A stretch of DNA of 26,746 nucleotides. Source: Acidobacteriota bacterium (GTDB taxonomy: Bacteria; Actinomycetota; Acidimicrobiia; Spongiisociales; UBA5794). The notes beneath the pieces were generated by a model, which was not told the DNA's origin, made no database searches, and saw only the letters and a program-made list of their open reading frames with translations. Position numbers and translations under genes: made by a program. Positions within the stretch are counted from its first letter, which is position 1; each line of letters starts with the position of its first letter. The stretch covers positions 1 to 26,746 of the forward strand of contig JACZST010000003.1 in assembly GCA_022574065.1 (NCBI GenBank), given 5' to 3'. Positions 13,727-22,496 of the stretch are shown one piece after another.

Positions 13727-16700
13727 CTATCCCGCCAGTGTCTGGATCTGGCGGATGGCCACCGTCACGGCTGCGGTGTCGGAAACACCGTCGCGCCGCA
13801 TCAGCCGCATCAGCCTGGTCAACCGTCCTTCCTCTTCGAGGTGGGTCGAGATGAAGGCATCGACGGCGGCGTCGGCTTCGGCATCGGGCGACTCCGCGAA
13901 GATGCGCTCCACGATCTGACGGCGAAGCGCCATCAGGTCATAGGCGAGGCTGAGCCGAGCCCAACGTTGCCACCTGGTGTCGGCAGGAAGATCGGCGAGC
14001 TGACGCTCCAGCCAATCGATGTGGAAAGACTGGCCTGCCCGGAAGAAGGCCTTGGCCACGTCGAGCACGAGACGGCCGGTGGCGGCAGCGACGTCCACGA
14101 TGCCGGTGCCGTGCACAAGCTCGTCTTGGTAGGCATGCCGGTAGGCGAGCTCGGGCGGGGCCCCGTGGTCGATCAGCACCTGAGCCGTCTCGTTGTTCTT
14201 GGCCTGCCAGCGCTTGGGACCGATCGATTGAATCTCGCCAGACAGCTCGGCGAACCCTTTTCCATACATCTCGATCAACTCGCTCGAAGTCGCATCGGAG
14301 GACTGGGCCACGAACACCCTGGTAATGGTCTCGACCAGGTCGTCGATGCCGCCCAGCATCTCTCGTTGCAGGGCAGGGTCGAGGGAACCGGCGAGCTCTT
14401 CGATCGCAGACCAGCGTTGACCCGCCAACGTGACCTCCCTTGCAATGCGGTAGGCGCGTACGATCCGCGCCGGGCTTGCCCCGGTCTCGGCGCCGAGGCG
14501 AGAGACAAACGTCGATCCTTGTGAGTTGAGCACCTGGTTGGCGACGATCGTCGATATCAGCTCGCGACGCAGTGGATGTTCGTCGATGTACGCATCGAAC
14601 CGGTCGACGATCGCGTCGGGGAAATACTCGCGAACATCCGCAAAGAAGTCGGATGAGTCGGGCACATCTGAGTTGAGGAGGTCGTCGGTGAGTTGCTGCT
14701 TCGCATATGCCATGATCACCGCGATCTCGGGCCGCGCCATCGAGCCGCCATCACGCGAGCGTTCGACCATGGTCTCGGTCAACGGCAGGCCCTCGATCTC
14801 GCGATCGAGGCCTCCCTCCTCCTCCAGCGCCACCATCAAGTCCTCGTACTCGTCGATCCTGGTTACAGACAACGCCGCCTCCTGGGCGATGATCTGGGCC
14901 TGGAGGAAGTTGTCGTAGACGATGGCCTCGACCACGTCACCCGCAACCGACTGTATGAGGTCGTTTCGGTCGTCGCGGCTCAGGCTGCCGTCGAGCTCGG
15001 CAAGGCGCAGCAGCACCTTGATGTTGACCTCACGGTCCGACGCGTGCACCCCGCCGCTGTTGTCGAGAAAATCGGTGAAGATCCTCCCGCCGGACCGCGC
15101 AAACTCGATGCGACCGGCCTGGGTGAACCCGAGGTTGCCGCCCTCGCCGACGACCAGGGCCCGCAATTCGCTTCCGTTGACCCGGATGCCGTCGTTGACG
15201 CGATCTTGCGCCTCCGCCTGGCTCTCCGTGGTCGCCTTGACGAAGGTACCGACGCCACCATTCCATATCAGGTCGGTCGGTGCCTTCAACACCTTGGAGA
15301 TCAGCTCATTCGGGGTCACCACCCCGGGCCGGATCCCGAATCTCTCGCTCATCTCGTCGGTCACATCCACCCGCTTGGCCGCACGCGAGAACACCCCGCC
15401 CCCGCTCGAGATCAGCGACCTGTCGTAATCCGCCCAAGATGAGCCGCCCATGGCCGCCAGCCGGGACCGCTCGTCGTAGGACCGAGCCGGGTCCGGATTG
15501 GGGTCGATGAACACGTGGCGGTGATCGAAAGCGGCAATGAGTCGAATCGACCGGGAGAGCAACATCCCGTTCCCGAACACGTCGCCAGACATGTCGCCGA
15601 TCCCGACCACGGTGATCGGATCAGCATCGACATCGACGCCGCGCTCCACAAAGTGGCGGCGCACTGACTCCCAGGCTCCGCGGGCGGTGATGCCGAGGCC
15701 CTTGTGGTCGTAGCCGGTGGAGCCCCCGGAGGCGAATGCATCGTCGAGCCAGAACCCGTATTCGGCGGCGATGGCATTGGCGGTGTCGGAAAACCTGGCG
15801 GTTCCCTTGTCGGCGGCAACTACGAGATACGGGTCCTCGGCGTCGTGGGTCCTGACACCCTTCGGTCGCCGGACGACGCCATCGACGAGGTTGTCGGTGA
15901 GATCGAGGAGACCGCGGACAAAGGTCTCGTACCCTGCCTTGACCTCGTCGGGCGTTGGCCCACCAGGGTCGGCGAAGCGCCGCATGACAAACCCGCCTTT
16001 TGCCCCCGTGGGCACGATGACCACATTCTTGGTCATCTGCGCCTTCATCAGACCGAGTACTTCCGTGCGGTAGTCCTCGCGGCGTGTCGACCACCGAATC
16101 CCTCCCCGGGCTACCCGCCCCCCGCGCAGATGGATACCGCCGACGTCCCTGGCAAAGACGAAGATCTCGAAAAGGGGATGCGGTTCGGGTACGTCTGGGA
16201 CCGCCTCCGACAGGAACTTGAAGGCAAGCGATCGCGCATCGATGAAGGCATTGGTGCGCAGTGTTGCGTCGATGAGCCCGAGGAAACCGCGCAGGATCGA
16301 ATCTTGGTCGAGCGATTCGACGTCGTCGAACTCCTCGATGATGCGCAGCCGCAGCTCGGCTTCTGTTGCCTCATCGCCGTCCGGCCCGAAGCGCTCTTCG
16401 AAGAGCCGGACCAGATCGTGTGTGATCTCGGGATAGGCGGCCAGCGTCTCGGCGACGTACGCACCGGTGAACGCCGGTGTCACGATGGACCAGTACGAGC
16501 GATAGGCGCGCAGAATATTGATCTGGTGATAATCGAGCCCGGTGAGGACGATCAGTCGGTGCAGCGAATCCGACTCCGCAACGCCGCTGATAGCGGCGGC
16601 CAGGGTCTCCGCCACCCGCGATCCGGAGGCGTCCGTATCGAGAGCCACCCCGTCCGGGCCGAGGACACCGAAGTCGTGCAGGAACAGATCCTCACGGTCG

Positions 16701-18511
16701 TCTTTGATTCGCGTCGGCACTTCTTCGACGACCCGAAGCCCGAGATCCTCGAGCAGGGGAAGCAGCTCCGATAGGTCTCGTTTTCCTTCGCGGCTGTAGA
16801 CGGCTACTCGGGTGAGACGATCGTCGGTTTCGATCTCGTTGTACACGTCGACGGCGAGCCGCTCGTCGCTGCTGAGGAGCCGTTCCAGGTTGACCATCGC
16901 CGAAGCCGCTTCGGGCAGCGGAGTCGACTCCCGGTAATAACGTGGAAAGCGGCCGGCATGCGCCTCTATCAGCCGTTTCGCATCAACGTCCCCGACTCGC
17001 GACGAGAGGACGTCGAAGACCCGGTCGTCCCAGGTTCGGGTGAGGCGATACACCTCGGTCTCGAGCTCCTCGGTCGACACCTCGGGGATATCGCCGTCCG
17101 GCCATACCGTGAAGTGGATCCTGGCGTCGCCGGTCTCACCAAGCGAGAGCCGATAGTCGATCGAGGTGCCCTCGAAGCGTTCGAGAAAGAGCTGCTGGAG
17201 CTGTTGCCGGAGCTCGGCGTTGAACCGCTCTCTCGGCGCAACAACCAATACCGAGACATTGCGATTGAGGACGTCCCGACGCACGAACATCCGAACCCGC
17301 TCCTGCTCTTCTGACTCGAGCAAGCCGACCAGGCTCTCCCGCAAGTCCTCCACGGACAACGAGAACAGCTCATCTTTGGGAAACGATTCGAAGAGCTGGA
17401 CGATCACCTTGTAGTCGTGCGAGCCCTCGACGAGATCCTCCGCTTCGAGGATCCAGCGCAGCCGATCCCGCAGGATGGGGAGCGATGCTGCCGGCGCCAT
17501 GTAGGCCTTGGACGTGAACAGGCCGAGCAACCTGGCCTCGCCCCGGGTCGTTCCCGTATTGTCGACCCGGCGGAGCCCGATGTAGTCCATCCGGGCAATG
17601 CGGTGGACGGTCGATCGTGAGTTGGTCTTGGAAATCACCAAGTGCTCGCTGTGGGCGTACCGATCCGCCACCGCCTCCGGGAGCTCGGAAAGCAGAACCG
17701 GGCGGGCAAATCCGCTCCTCCTATCTTCTCCGAGGAGTCCGAGCCCGGTCCCCGGACTGGTCATGAGGGCCGGCGCCCCCTCCTGATCGACGATTTCGTA
17801 TTCGCGGTAACCGAGGAAAACGAAGTTGTCGTCGCCAAGCCAGTCAAGGAAAGCCACCGTCTCGTCGACGTCCCCTTCGGGGAACGCGGCAGCATCCTCG
17901 CGTGCATATCCGATCATGGTTCGAACCGCGTTCTGCATGGGATCAAAGTCAGCGACAACGTTGCGCACGTCGCCGAGAACACGCGTCAAGGCCCTGGTGA
18001 GGGAACGGACCTCTTTCTCGTCGAGGTTTGCCTCGAGCTCATAATGCTGAAAAGACTCTCGATGCTCGGTGTCTCGGCTCCTGACCACGTCCACCAGAGC
18101 ACCCGACTCGTCACGGACGGTTCCGAGGACTGGATGGAAGTGGCGAACGATCGCATATTCCCGCTCGGTCAGGAGGCCGAGCACTGAGTCAACGAGGAAC
18201 GGCGAGTCGTCGGTGACGATCTCGATGACCGACCCCGGTGCGTGGTAACCGTGGCCACCTGCGTTCGGGCTGAAGATCCGGATGACGGCGGTCTCGTTGC
18301 CTCGCGCAGCCAGGAACCGGAACGCATCGACGAGTTCGGAATGCAGCTCATCCGGGCTGAGAAGCAGATCCTCGTCGTCGGGAATCCGCTTTGTATACGA
18401 GCTGCTGAAGGAGGCGAAGGCGTCGGGGAGGGTGGTTTCGATGTCGTCCGACGTCCCTTCGTCGAGCGGCGCGCCGCTCGACGTTTCATGGTCCGTGTTC
18501 CCGGTGCTCAC
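13727..18511 (-). CDS. gdh: large NAD-specific glutamate dehydrogenase (Bac_GDH family)
   Basis: A 1594-residue enzyme that oxidises glutamate to 2-oxoglutarate and ammonium with NAD+, usually in the catabolic direction. It belongs to the ~180-kDa class known from Streptomyces and Pseudomonas, and the length is normal. A long N-terminal regulatory region is followed by the catalytic part. There VARGGIRWSTRREDYRTEVL and PTGAKGGFVMRRF (about residues 795-845) contain the substrate and catalytic lysines. VVGIGDMSGDVFGNGMLLS is the nucleotide-binding region, followed by the typical DPNPDPARSYDERSRLAAM segment. The C-terminal third is helical. The GTG at 18511 is the only good start; it has no ribosome site but a TATGCT box nine bases upstream, so a very short leader is likely. 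The stress-protein gene upstream ends 20 bp before it. Confidence 0.94.
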   Translation of the reverse strand: MSTGNTDHETSSGAPLDEGTSDDIETTLPDAFASFSSSYTKRIPDDEDLLLSPDELHSELVDAFRFLAARGNETAVIRIFSPNAGGHGYHAPGSVIEIVTDDSPFLVDSVLGLLTEREYAIVRHFHPVLGTVRDESGALVDVVRSRDTEHRESFQHYELEANLDEKEVRSLTRALTRVLGDVRNVVADFDPMQNAVRTMIGYAREDAAAFPEGDVDETVAFLDWLGDDNFVFLGYREYEIVDQEGAPALMTSPGTGLGLLGEDRRSGFARPVLLSELPEAVADRYAHSEHLVISKTNSRSTVHRIARMDYIGLRRVDNTGTTRGEARLLGLFTSKAYMAPAASLPILRDRLRWILEAEDLVEGSHDYKVIVQLFESFPKDELFSLSVEDLRESLVGLLESEEQERVRMFVRRDVLNRNVSVLVVAPRERFNAELRQQLQQLFLERFEGTSIDYRLSLGETGDARIHFTVWPDGDIPEVSTEELETEVYRLTRTWDDRVFDVLSSRVGDVDAKRLIEAHAGRFPRYYRESTPLPEAASAMVNLERLLSSDERLAVDVYNEIETDDRLTRVAVYSREGKRDLSELLPLLEDLGLRVVEEVPTRIKDDREDLFLHDFGVLGPDGVALDTDASGSRVAETLAAAISGVAESDSLHRLIVLTGLDYHQINILRAYRSYWSIVTPAFTGAYVAETLAAYPEITHDLVRLFEERFGPDGDEATEAELRLRIIEEFDDVESLDQDSILRGFLGLIDATLRTNAFIDARSLAFKFLSEAVPDVPEPHPLFEIFVFARDVGGIHLRGGRVARGGIRWSTRREDYRTEVLGLMKAQMTKNVVIVPTGAKGGFVMRRFADPGGPTPDEVKAGYETFVRGLLDLTDNLVDGVVRRPKGVRTHDAEDPYLVVAADKGTARFSDTANAIAAEYGFWLDDAFASGGSTGYDHKGLGITARGAWESVRRHFVERGVDVDADPITVVGIGDMSGDVFGNGMLLSRSIRLIAAFDHRHVFIDPNPDPARSYDERSRLAAMGGSSWADYDRSLISSGGGVFSRAAKRVDVTDEMSERFGIRPGVVTPNELISKVLKAPTDLIWNGGVGTFVKATTESQAEAQDRVNDGIRVNGSELRALVVGEGGNLGFTQAGRIEFARSGGRIFTDFLDNSGGVHASDREVNIKVLLRLAELDGSLSRDDRNDLIQSVAGDVVEAIVYDNFLQAQIIAQEAALSVTRIDEYEDLMVALEEEGGLDREIEGLPLTETMVERSRDGGSMARPEIAVIMAYAKQQLTDDLLNSDVPDSSDFFADVREYFPDAIVDRFDAYIDEHPLRRELISTIVANQVLNSQGSTFVSRLGAETGASPARIVRAYRIAREVTLAGQRWSAIEELAGSLDPALQREMLGGIDDLVETITRVFVAQSSDATSSELIEMYGKGFAELSGEIQSIGPKRWQAKNNETAQVLIDHGAPPELAYRHAYQDELVHGTGIVDVAAATGRLVLDVAKAFFRAGQSFHIDWLERQLADLPADTRWQRWARLSLAYDLMALRRQIVERIFAESPDAEADAAVDAFISTHLEEEGRLTRLMRLMRRDGVSDTAAVTVAIRQIQTLAG

Positions 18512-18530
18512 ATTCGTTTGAGCATATACG

Positions 18531-18968
18531 TCAGGGGACGATGAGCACGGGACACGGCGCCTCGTGCACGACGTGGGTGGCGACCGATCCAACCACCATC
18601 CGTCTCAGGAAGCCTGCCCCGCGCCTGCCGACAACGAGGAGGTCGGCGTCGGAACAGGCTTCGATCAGGCGCTGCGACGGCTCGCCGATGTCTTCGGCTG
18701 TCTCGTAATCAATGCCATCGAGATCGACCACCTCCACCGTTCGGTCCAGAACCTCGCGCTGCGCGTTCGACAGCGAATCACCGAGGGCCTCCGCGGTCGG
18801 GGGCGATCCGACGATTCCCCACCATCCCTCTGGTGGTCGCACGACGGCGAGGATCAAGAGGTGCGCGCTGCGGGCTCGAGCGATGCTTGCGGCTACTCGC
18901 GTGGCGTGGATCGACTGCTCAGAACCATCAACACCGACAACGATCCTTTGCGGATCCCAACCTTCCAT
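18531..18968 (-). CDS. universal stress protein (UspA family)
   Basis: A 145-residue single-domain UspA protein. It starts RIVVGVDGSEQSIHATRVAA and ends with the ATP-binding signature VVGRRGAGFLRRMVVGSVATHVVHEAPCPVLIVP in the GxxG-x9-GS form, so it probably binds ATP. Such proteins accumulate under starvation or oxidative stress, and their molecular targets are mostly unknown. The ATG at 18968 has a strong GAGGAGG site, which fixes the start over a longer reading. It precedes the glutamate dehydrogenase gene on the same strand, but that gene seems to have its own promoter. Confidence 0.92.
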   Translation of the reverse strand: MEGWDPQRIVVGVDGSEQSIHATRVAASIARARSAHLLILAVVRPPEGWWGIVGSPPTAEALGDSLSNAQREVLDRTVEVVDLDGIDYETAEDIGEPSQRLIEACSDADLLVVGRRGAGFLRRMVVGSVATHVVHEAPCPVLIVP

Positions 18969-19058
18969 TGGGGGACCTCCTCGATCCGTCCAGCGTACCG
19001 AGAAACTCCGCAACCGAAAGGGTTTGTAGTCCGTATTACGCCAATACCGAGTACCGGC

Positions 19059-20036
19059 TCACAGGTTGGGCATCACGGCCTTGGCGAACAGTTCCACGCT
19101 GCTCCGGTCGTACGCGGCGTCCGGGAAGTACCCGATCGCATAGCCTGCGCCGGCGTCTCGCCACAGGCGGAGCTTCTCGATCGCCTGCTCCGGCGTCCCC
19201 ACAAGACCATGCTCCAGCTCCCGGCGCGATCGAGCCGCCTTCTCCGAACCCACCAGGGCGGCGAGGCGAGCCTCATACTCGCCCAGCTTGTCGGCGACCA
19301 CTGCCGTGTCCTCGTCGAGGACGATGCTGAACATGGCCGACCGCACAATCTCGTCGTAGTCGCGGCCGATGTCGCGGCAGTGACCTTGGAGAACCTCGCT
19401 CTTGTGGATGAAAGCGTCGAGCTTCATCCCGAAGTTGGTGTAGTCGGCGTACTTGGCTGCCACCCGCAGCGTGAGCTGCTCGCCGCCGCCTGCGACCCAC
19501 ATCGGTATCGATCCCTGCACCGGCTTCGGGTTGCTGATCGCGCCCCGCAGCCGGTAGTAGGTCCCGGTGTAGTCGACCTTCTCCTCTGTCCACATGCGGC
19601 GCATGATCTCGATGCCCTCCTCGAGCTGCCCGATCCGAGTCGAGGGTTTTGAGAACTCGTAGCCGTAGCCGAGGTATTCCTCCTCGTACCACCCCGCTCC
19701 GATGCCCATCTCGAGCCGGCCGTTGGAGATCACGTCGATGTCGGCTGCGATCTTGGCCAGATATGCAGGGTTTCTATATGAGTTCGATGTGCACATCTGG
19801 CCAAGCCGGATGGTGTCGGTGGTGGCCGCAAGTGCCGCCATCAGGGTCCACGCCTCAAAGGACGACTCTTGCGTGGGCTTCGGGACCGTATGGAAGTGGT
19901 CGAAGACCCAGAGTGATTCGTAGCCAGCGGCCTCGAGTGTTGTCGCCACTTCGAGCATCGTCGGCCACTGCTGTGACCGGTCGATCCCGACGAGGTCGAG
20001 ACGCCAGCCCTGGGGGATGAAGGCTCCGTAACGCAC
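19059..20036 (-). CDS. LLM-class F420-dependent oxidoreductase (Rv1855c-like)
   Basis: A 325-residue luciferase-like TIM-barrel protein that probably uses reduced coenzyme F420 (FMN is the alternative) for a hydride transfer to an unknown substrate. Typical blocks are YGAFIPQGWRL at the start, AAGYESLWVFDHFHTVP, TDTIRLGQMCTSNSYRNPAYLAK, DVISNGRLEMGIGAGWYEEEY and IPMWVAGGGEQLTLRVAAKYAD. These match the Rv1855c group of mycobacteria. I place the start at GTG 20036: a TACCGT box lies seven bases upstream, and the longer frame would run into the heptamer array. It is divergent from the HisA-like gene. Confidence 0.88.
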   Translation of the reverse strand: MRYGAFIPQGWRLDLVGIDRSQQWPTMLEVATTLEAAGYESLWVFDHFHTVPKPTQESSFEAWTLMAALAATTDTIRLGQMCTSNSYRNPAYLAKIAADIDVISNGRLEMGIGAGWYEEEYLGYGYEFSKPSTRIGQLEEGIEIMRRMWTEEKVDYTGTYYRLRGAISNPKPVQGSIPMWVAGGGEQLTLRVAAKYADYTNFGMKLDAFIHKSEVLQGHCRDIGRDYDEIVRSAMFSIVLDEDTAVVADKLGEYEARLAALVGSEKAARSRRELEHGLVGTPEQAIEKLRLWRDAGAGYAIGYFPDAAYDRSSVELFAKAVMPNL

Positions 20037-20043
20037 GGACGGA

Positions 20044-20049
20044 ACGGTA
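20044..20049 (-). promoter_or_regulatory. -10 box for leaderless F420 oxidoreductase transcript
   Basis: TACCGT on the minus strand lies seven bases before the GTG at 20036, with no Shine-Dalgarno site. The divergent HisA-like gene carries the identical hexamer six bases from its own start. Confidence 0.45.
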
Positions 20050-20059
20050 CACGGGTGAT

Positions 20060-20115
20060 GAGTTACGAGTCGCAAGTCACAAGTCGCAAGTCACAAGTCG
20101 CAAGTCGCAAGTCTT
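20060..20115. repeat. eight-unit AAGTCGC/AAGTCAC heptamer array
   Basis: Eight 7-bp units in register: gagttac, gagtcgc, aagtcac, aagtcgc, aagtcac, aagtcgc, aagtcgc, aagtctt. It is the same word family as at 10868 and, on the other strand, at 13634. Confidence 0.92.
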
Positions 20116-20422
20116 CGCCTCTCCCACGCAGTGGGGGAGGCGCGAGTCGGCGCCAGCCGGCGAGCGGAGGGGGTTCCGGGGGCCTGCTACTCCAAATGAA
20201 GTCATCGCGTATCCTTCGGTCCCCCAGAGCCCCCTCTGCGTCGTCGCTGACGCTCCTCCGCGTCTCCCCCCGCAGAGCTGGGGGAGACGAAGAAAGTCGT
20301 GCCAGATTCGGTTCCCAGAACCCGGGGTCCCAGAATCCGGGTTCTCATGAGTCGCGAGTCGAATATCTCGGCGTGGACTCGGAACTGGCAACTGGCTTGG
20401 GACCTATCGCCGTCGCTCTTAT
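20116..20422. repeat. divergent intergenic region with inverted G-rich hairpin elements and further words
   Basis: This is most of a 398-bp gap without a gene. It holds a hairpin at 20117-20141 (gcctctcccac/gtgggggaggc, one G-U pair) followed by a gcgagcggagggggttccgg tract. A second copy of the same kind lies inverted, with a perfect 9-bp stem gtctccccc/gggggagac at 20262-20288 and the tract on its left. Then come two copies of a 15-bp unit, tcccagaacccgggg/tcccagaatccgggt, a gagtcgcgagtcg pair (20350) and two AACTGGC units (20383-20396). A promoter for the HisA-like gene lies at the right end. Confidence 0.75.
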
Positions 20423-20428
20423 TACCGT
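20423..20428 (+). promoter_or_regulatory. -10 box for leaderless HisA-like transcript
   Basis: TACCGT ends six bases before the ATG at 20435 and there is no ribosome site, which places the likely transcription start on the start codon. Confidence 0.5.
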
Positions 20429-20434
20429 GGGCCC

Positions 20435-21310
20435 ATGCAGCTCTACGCACGGGTCAATATCCTGGATGGTGCGGCGGTCCGGCTGCCGCACGGGACGATC
20501 GACGAGGTCATCCACCTCGACTCCGACCCGGTGGCGCGGGCAAAGGGCTGGGTGGCGAAAGGTGCCGATCGCCTCCACGTCGCGGACCTCAACGCCGCTA
20601 TTCACGGTGACTACGGCAACCGGCCGCTGATTCGAGAGATCATCGCCGAACTCGACATCCCTGTTCAGGTCGGTGGTGGCAACCGATCCCAACTCGAGGT
20701 CGACCGGATGCTCGATGTCGGCGCATGGCGGGTGGTGGTCGGGACCCTTGCTCTCGTCGACCAAGTGCTGTTCTGGGAAATTTGTCGCTCTCACCCCGGC
20801 AAGATCGTGGTCAGCCTCGATATCACCGCCGATGAGGAGCTCGTCACCCAGGGGTGGACAGAAGGCACGGGGACGTACCTCGAGGAAACCCTCATCGAGC
20901 TCTCGTCTGCCGGTGCAGCGGCCTTCATGATCACGGAGGTGGGTCGGGACGCACTCGTTGATCCCCCGAACTTCGAAGCGCTGCGGACCGCCACCGCCAT
21001 CGTGGACGAGGAGGTGATCGCGGCCGGCGGGGTTCGCGATCTCGATGACATCAGAGAACTGCTCAAGATCGACGGTCTGACCGGTGTCGTCGTCGGTCGT
21101 GAGGTAACCGCGGGTCACTTCACCGTAGAGGAGGCCCTGGCCTTGTTGCGCGGAGCGAGCAAGGACCTTGGGCCGTGGTCACGTGAAGAGCTGGCCGTTG
21201 CCGCAGACGAATACAGGGCCGTGCTCGACAAGGCAGCAGCTGGGGCCGCCTCCTCCAGCCGCGAGGTCCTCGATGGCTTTGTGCGCTGGCTCGGCGGAGG
21301 CGCACCGTAG
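20435..21310 (+). CDS. HisA/HisF-superfamily TIM barrel, HisA-like paralogue with altered active site
   Basis: A 291-residue beta/alpha barrel. HisA isomerises ProFAR in histidine synthesis. Fold-level blocks are clear: LYARVNILDGAAVRL (residues 3-17), ADRLHVADLNAAIHGDYGNR (44-63), VQVGGG (77-82), VVSLDI (125-130) and VIAAGGV (194-200). Where HisA has its catalytic base Asp8 (AIDLxDG), this protein has Asn8. The second acid is kept as Asp129. The usual DGTxxGPN loop reads DALVDPPN (residues 172-179). There is also an extra C-terminal helical tail of about 50 residues. No his genes are nearby. It may be a paralogue with another sugar-phosphate-like substrate, so I do not assign hisA. It starts leaderless. 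Confidence 0.72.
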   Translation: MQLYARVNILDGAAVRLPHGTIDEVIHLDSDPVARAKGWVAKGADRLHVADLNAAIHGDYGNRPLIREIIAELDIPVQVGGGNRSQLEVDRMLDVGAWRVVVGTLALVDQVLFWEICRSHPGKIVVSLDITADEELVTQGWTEGTGTYLEETLIELSSAGAAAFMITEVGRDALVDPPNFEALRTATAIVDEEVIAAGGVRDLDDIRELLKIDGLTGVVVGREVTAGHFTVEEALALLRGASKDLGPWSREELAVAADEYRAVLDKAAAGAASSSREVLDGFVRWLGGGAP

Positions 21311-21474
21311 AGAAACAATAACAAGCACCAAGTTACTTGCTACTTGTTACTTGCACTGGGTTACAGAACCCTGAACACGCTGACAACGTCTGGTGAACTT
21401 CTCCCCTTTCCGGAACGTGCTGCGGGATACTCCCGTTGGCCAGTCCATCGAGCTGTCGCGATGGATAGGGAGAA
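21311..21474. repeat. intergenic gap with a three-unit TTACTTG heptamer array
   Basis: The units ttacttg, ctacttg and ttacttg at 21333-21353 are in register. CTACTT is the reverse complement of the AAGTAG word used at 4851 and 5521. Nothing else is recognisable apart from the ribosome site agggagaa just before the lipoprotein start. Confidence 0.7.
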
Positions 21475-22446
21475 ATGATGAACCACAAGAACTCGCTGCG
21501 GATGGCCGTGCTGGTGCTCGCCATTGGCCTGATCGCGGCTGCATGCGGTACCAGCGAGGAAAGTGGAGACGAAACCACAACGACGGCCGCTGCGGAAACC
21601 ACCACGACCGCCGAGACGACAACAACCACGACCGTCATGGCAGACCCGATGCTGACCCTCGACATCACAGGGTTTCCCGCCCTCGCCAACGGCGTTCACT
21701 ACGAGAACTGGGCGATCATCGACGGCGTACCAGTCTCTGCCGGAAAGTTCAACGTCGCAGACGGCACAATCGTCGATCTCAACGGTGCCCCGATCGCCGG
21801 ATTGTCGGTGGCGGACCTGGAGACGGCGACGACGATCGTGGTCACGATCGAGCCGGCCGGCGACACCGACGCCGTGCCGTCGGACACCCACTTCGTGGCA
21901 GGTGATGTCGTCGACGGCAGCGCCGAGCTGTCCATTTCTCATCCGGCAGCGCTTGGGACCGACTTCGCTACTGCCGCCGGTTCGGTGATCCTGGCGACGC
22001 CGACCAACGGGGACGACACCAATGAGCTCAGCGGCATCTGGTTCCTTGCCGTTCCTGGCCCGACGCAAAGCCTCGATCTGCCGATGCTGCCCGCCGGATG
22101 GAAGTATGAGGGCTGGGCGGTCATCGACGGGACGCCGGTGTCAACGGGCACCTTCCTCGACGTGGCAGCCGCCGATGACGCTGCTCCGTTCTCGGGCCCC
22201 GAGCCCGGGCCCCCTTTCCCAGGCGAGGACTTCCTGGTGAACGCCCCCGAGGGCGTGACCCTGCCAACCGACCTCAGCGGCGCCACGATCGTGATCTCGG
22301 TCGAGCCGGACCCGGACGACAGCCCGCTGCCGTTCATCCTCAAGCCGCTCGTCGGCCGGGTCCCGGACAACGCGACCGACCACGAGAACTACGAGCTTGG
22401 CAACAACGCCGTGGACCTCCCCGGCGGCACCGCTCGGCTCGGGTGA
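21475..22446 (+). CDS. lipoprotein with two repeated extracytoplasmic domains (anti-sigma-K-like)
   Basis: A 323-residue exported lipoprotein. A signal peptide (residues 1-23) ends in a lipobox-like IAAAC with Cys24. A Thr/Ala/Glu linker follows (about 33-60), of a kind common in Acidimicrobiia lipoproteins. Two copies of one domain then follow. Copy 1 starts FPALANGVHYENWAIIDGVP with VSAGKF. Copy 2 starts LPMLPAGWKYEGWAVIDGTP with VSTGTF. Each ends in an IV.TIEP/IVISVEP strand. The GWAxxxGxPVSTGxF pattern resembles the extracytoplasmic domain of RskA-type anti-sigma factors, but there is no cytoplasmic part. The gene directly precedes a two-component pair, so a sensing or accessory role is plausible. 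The start has agggagaa in front of two consecutive ATGs. Confidence 0.75.
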   Translation: MMNHKNSLRMAVLVLAIGLIAAACGTSEESGDETTTTAAAETTTTAETTTTTTVMADPMLTLDITGFPALANGVHYENWAIIDGVPVSAGKFNVADGTIVDLNGAPIAGLSVADLETATTIVVTIEPAGDTDAVPSDTHFVAGDVVDGSAELSISHPAALGTDFATAAGSVILATPTNGDDTNELSGIWFLAVPGPTQSLDLPMLPAGWKYEGWAVIDGTPVSTGTFLDVAAADDAAPFSGPEPGPPFPGEDFLVNAPEGVTLPTDLSGATIVISVEPDPDDSPLPFILKPLVGRVPDNATDHENYELGNNAVDLPGGTARLG

Positions 22447-22461
22447 GAAACAGGATGCTTT

Positions 22462-22496
22462 CGGGGACACAGCCGTACGATGGGGCTGTGTCCCCG
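22462..22496. promoter_or_regulatory. perfect 13-bp inverted repeat enclosing the regulator's -10 box
   Basis: The arms cggggacacagcc (22462-22474) and ggctgtgtccccg (22484-22496) flank a 9-base loop, gtacgatgg. The loop contains TACGAT (22476-22481), and the regulator's GTG start lies in the right arm. It could be an intrinsic-type terminator for the lipoprotein gene (although no T tract follows), an autoregulatory operator, or both. Confidence 0.7.

Noticed and set aside
15704..16774. Plus-strand frame of 356 codons inside the glutamate dehydrogenase gene
   Set aside because: A long shadow frame typical of GC-rich DNA. The minus-strand gene is certain and the shadow has no recognisable motif.
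20055..20630. Plus-strand frame of 191 codons beginning in the AAGTCGC array
   Set aside because: Its first part is a translation of the repeats and its end overlaps the HisA-like gene in another frame. There is no ribosome site or family pattern.
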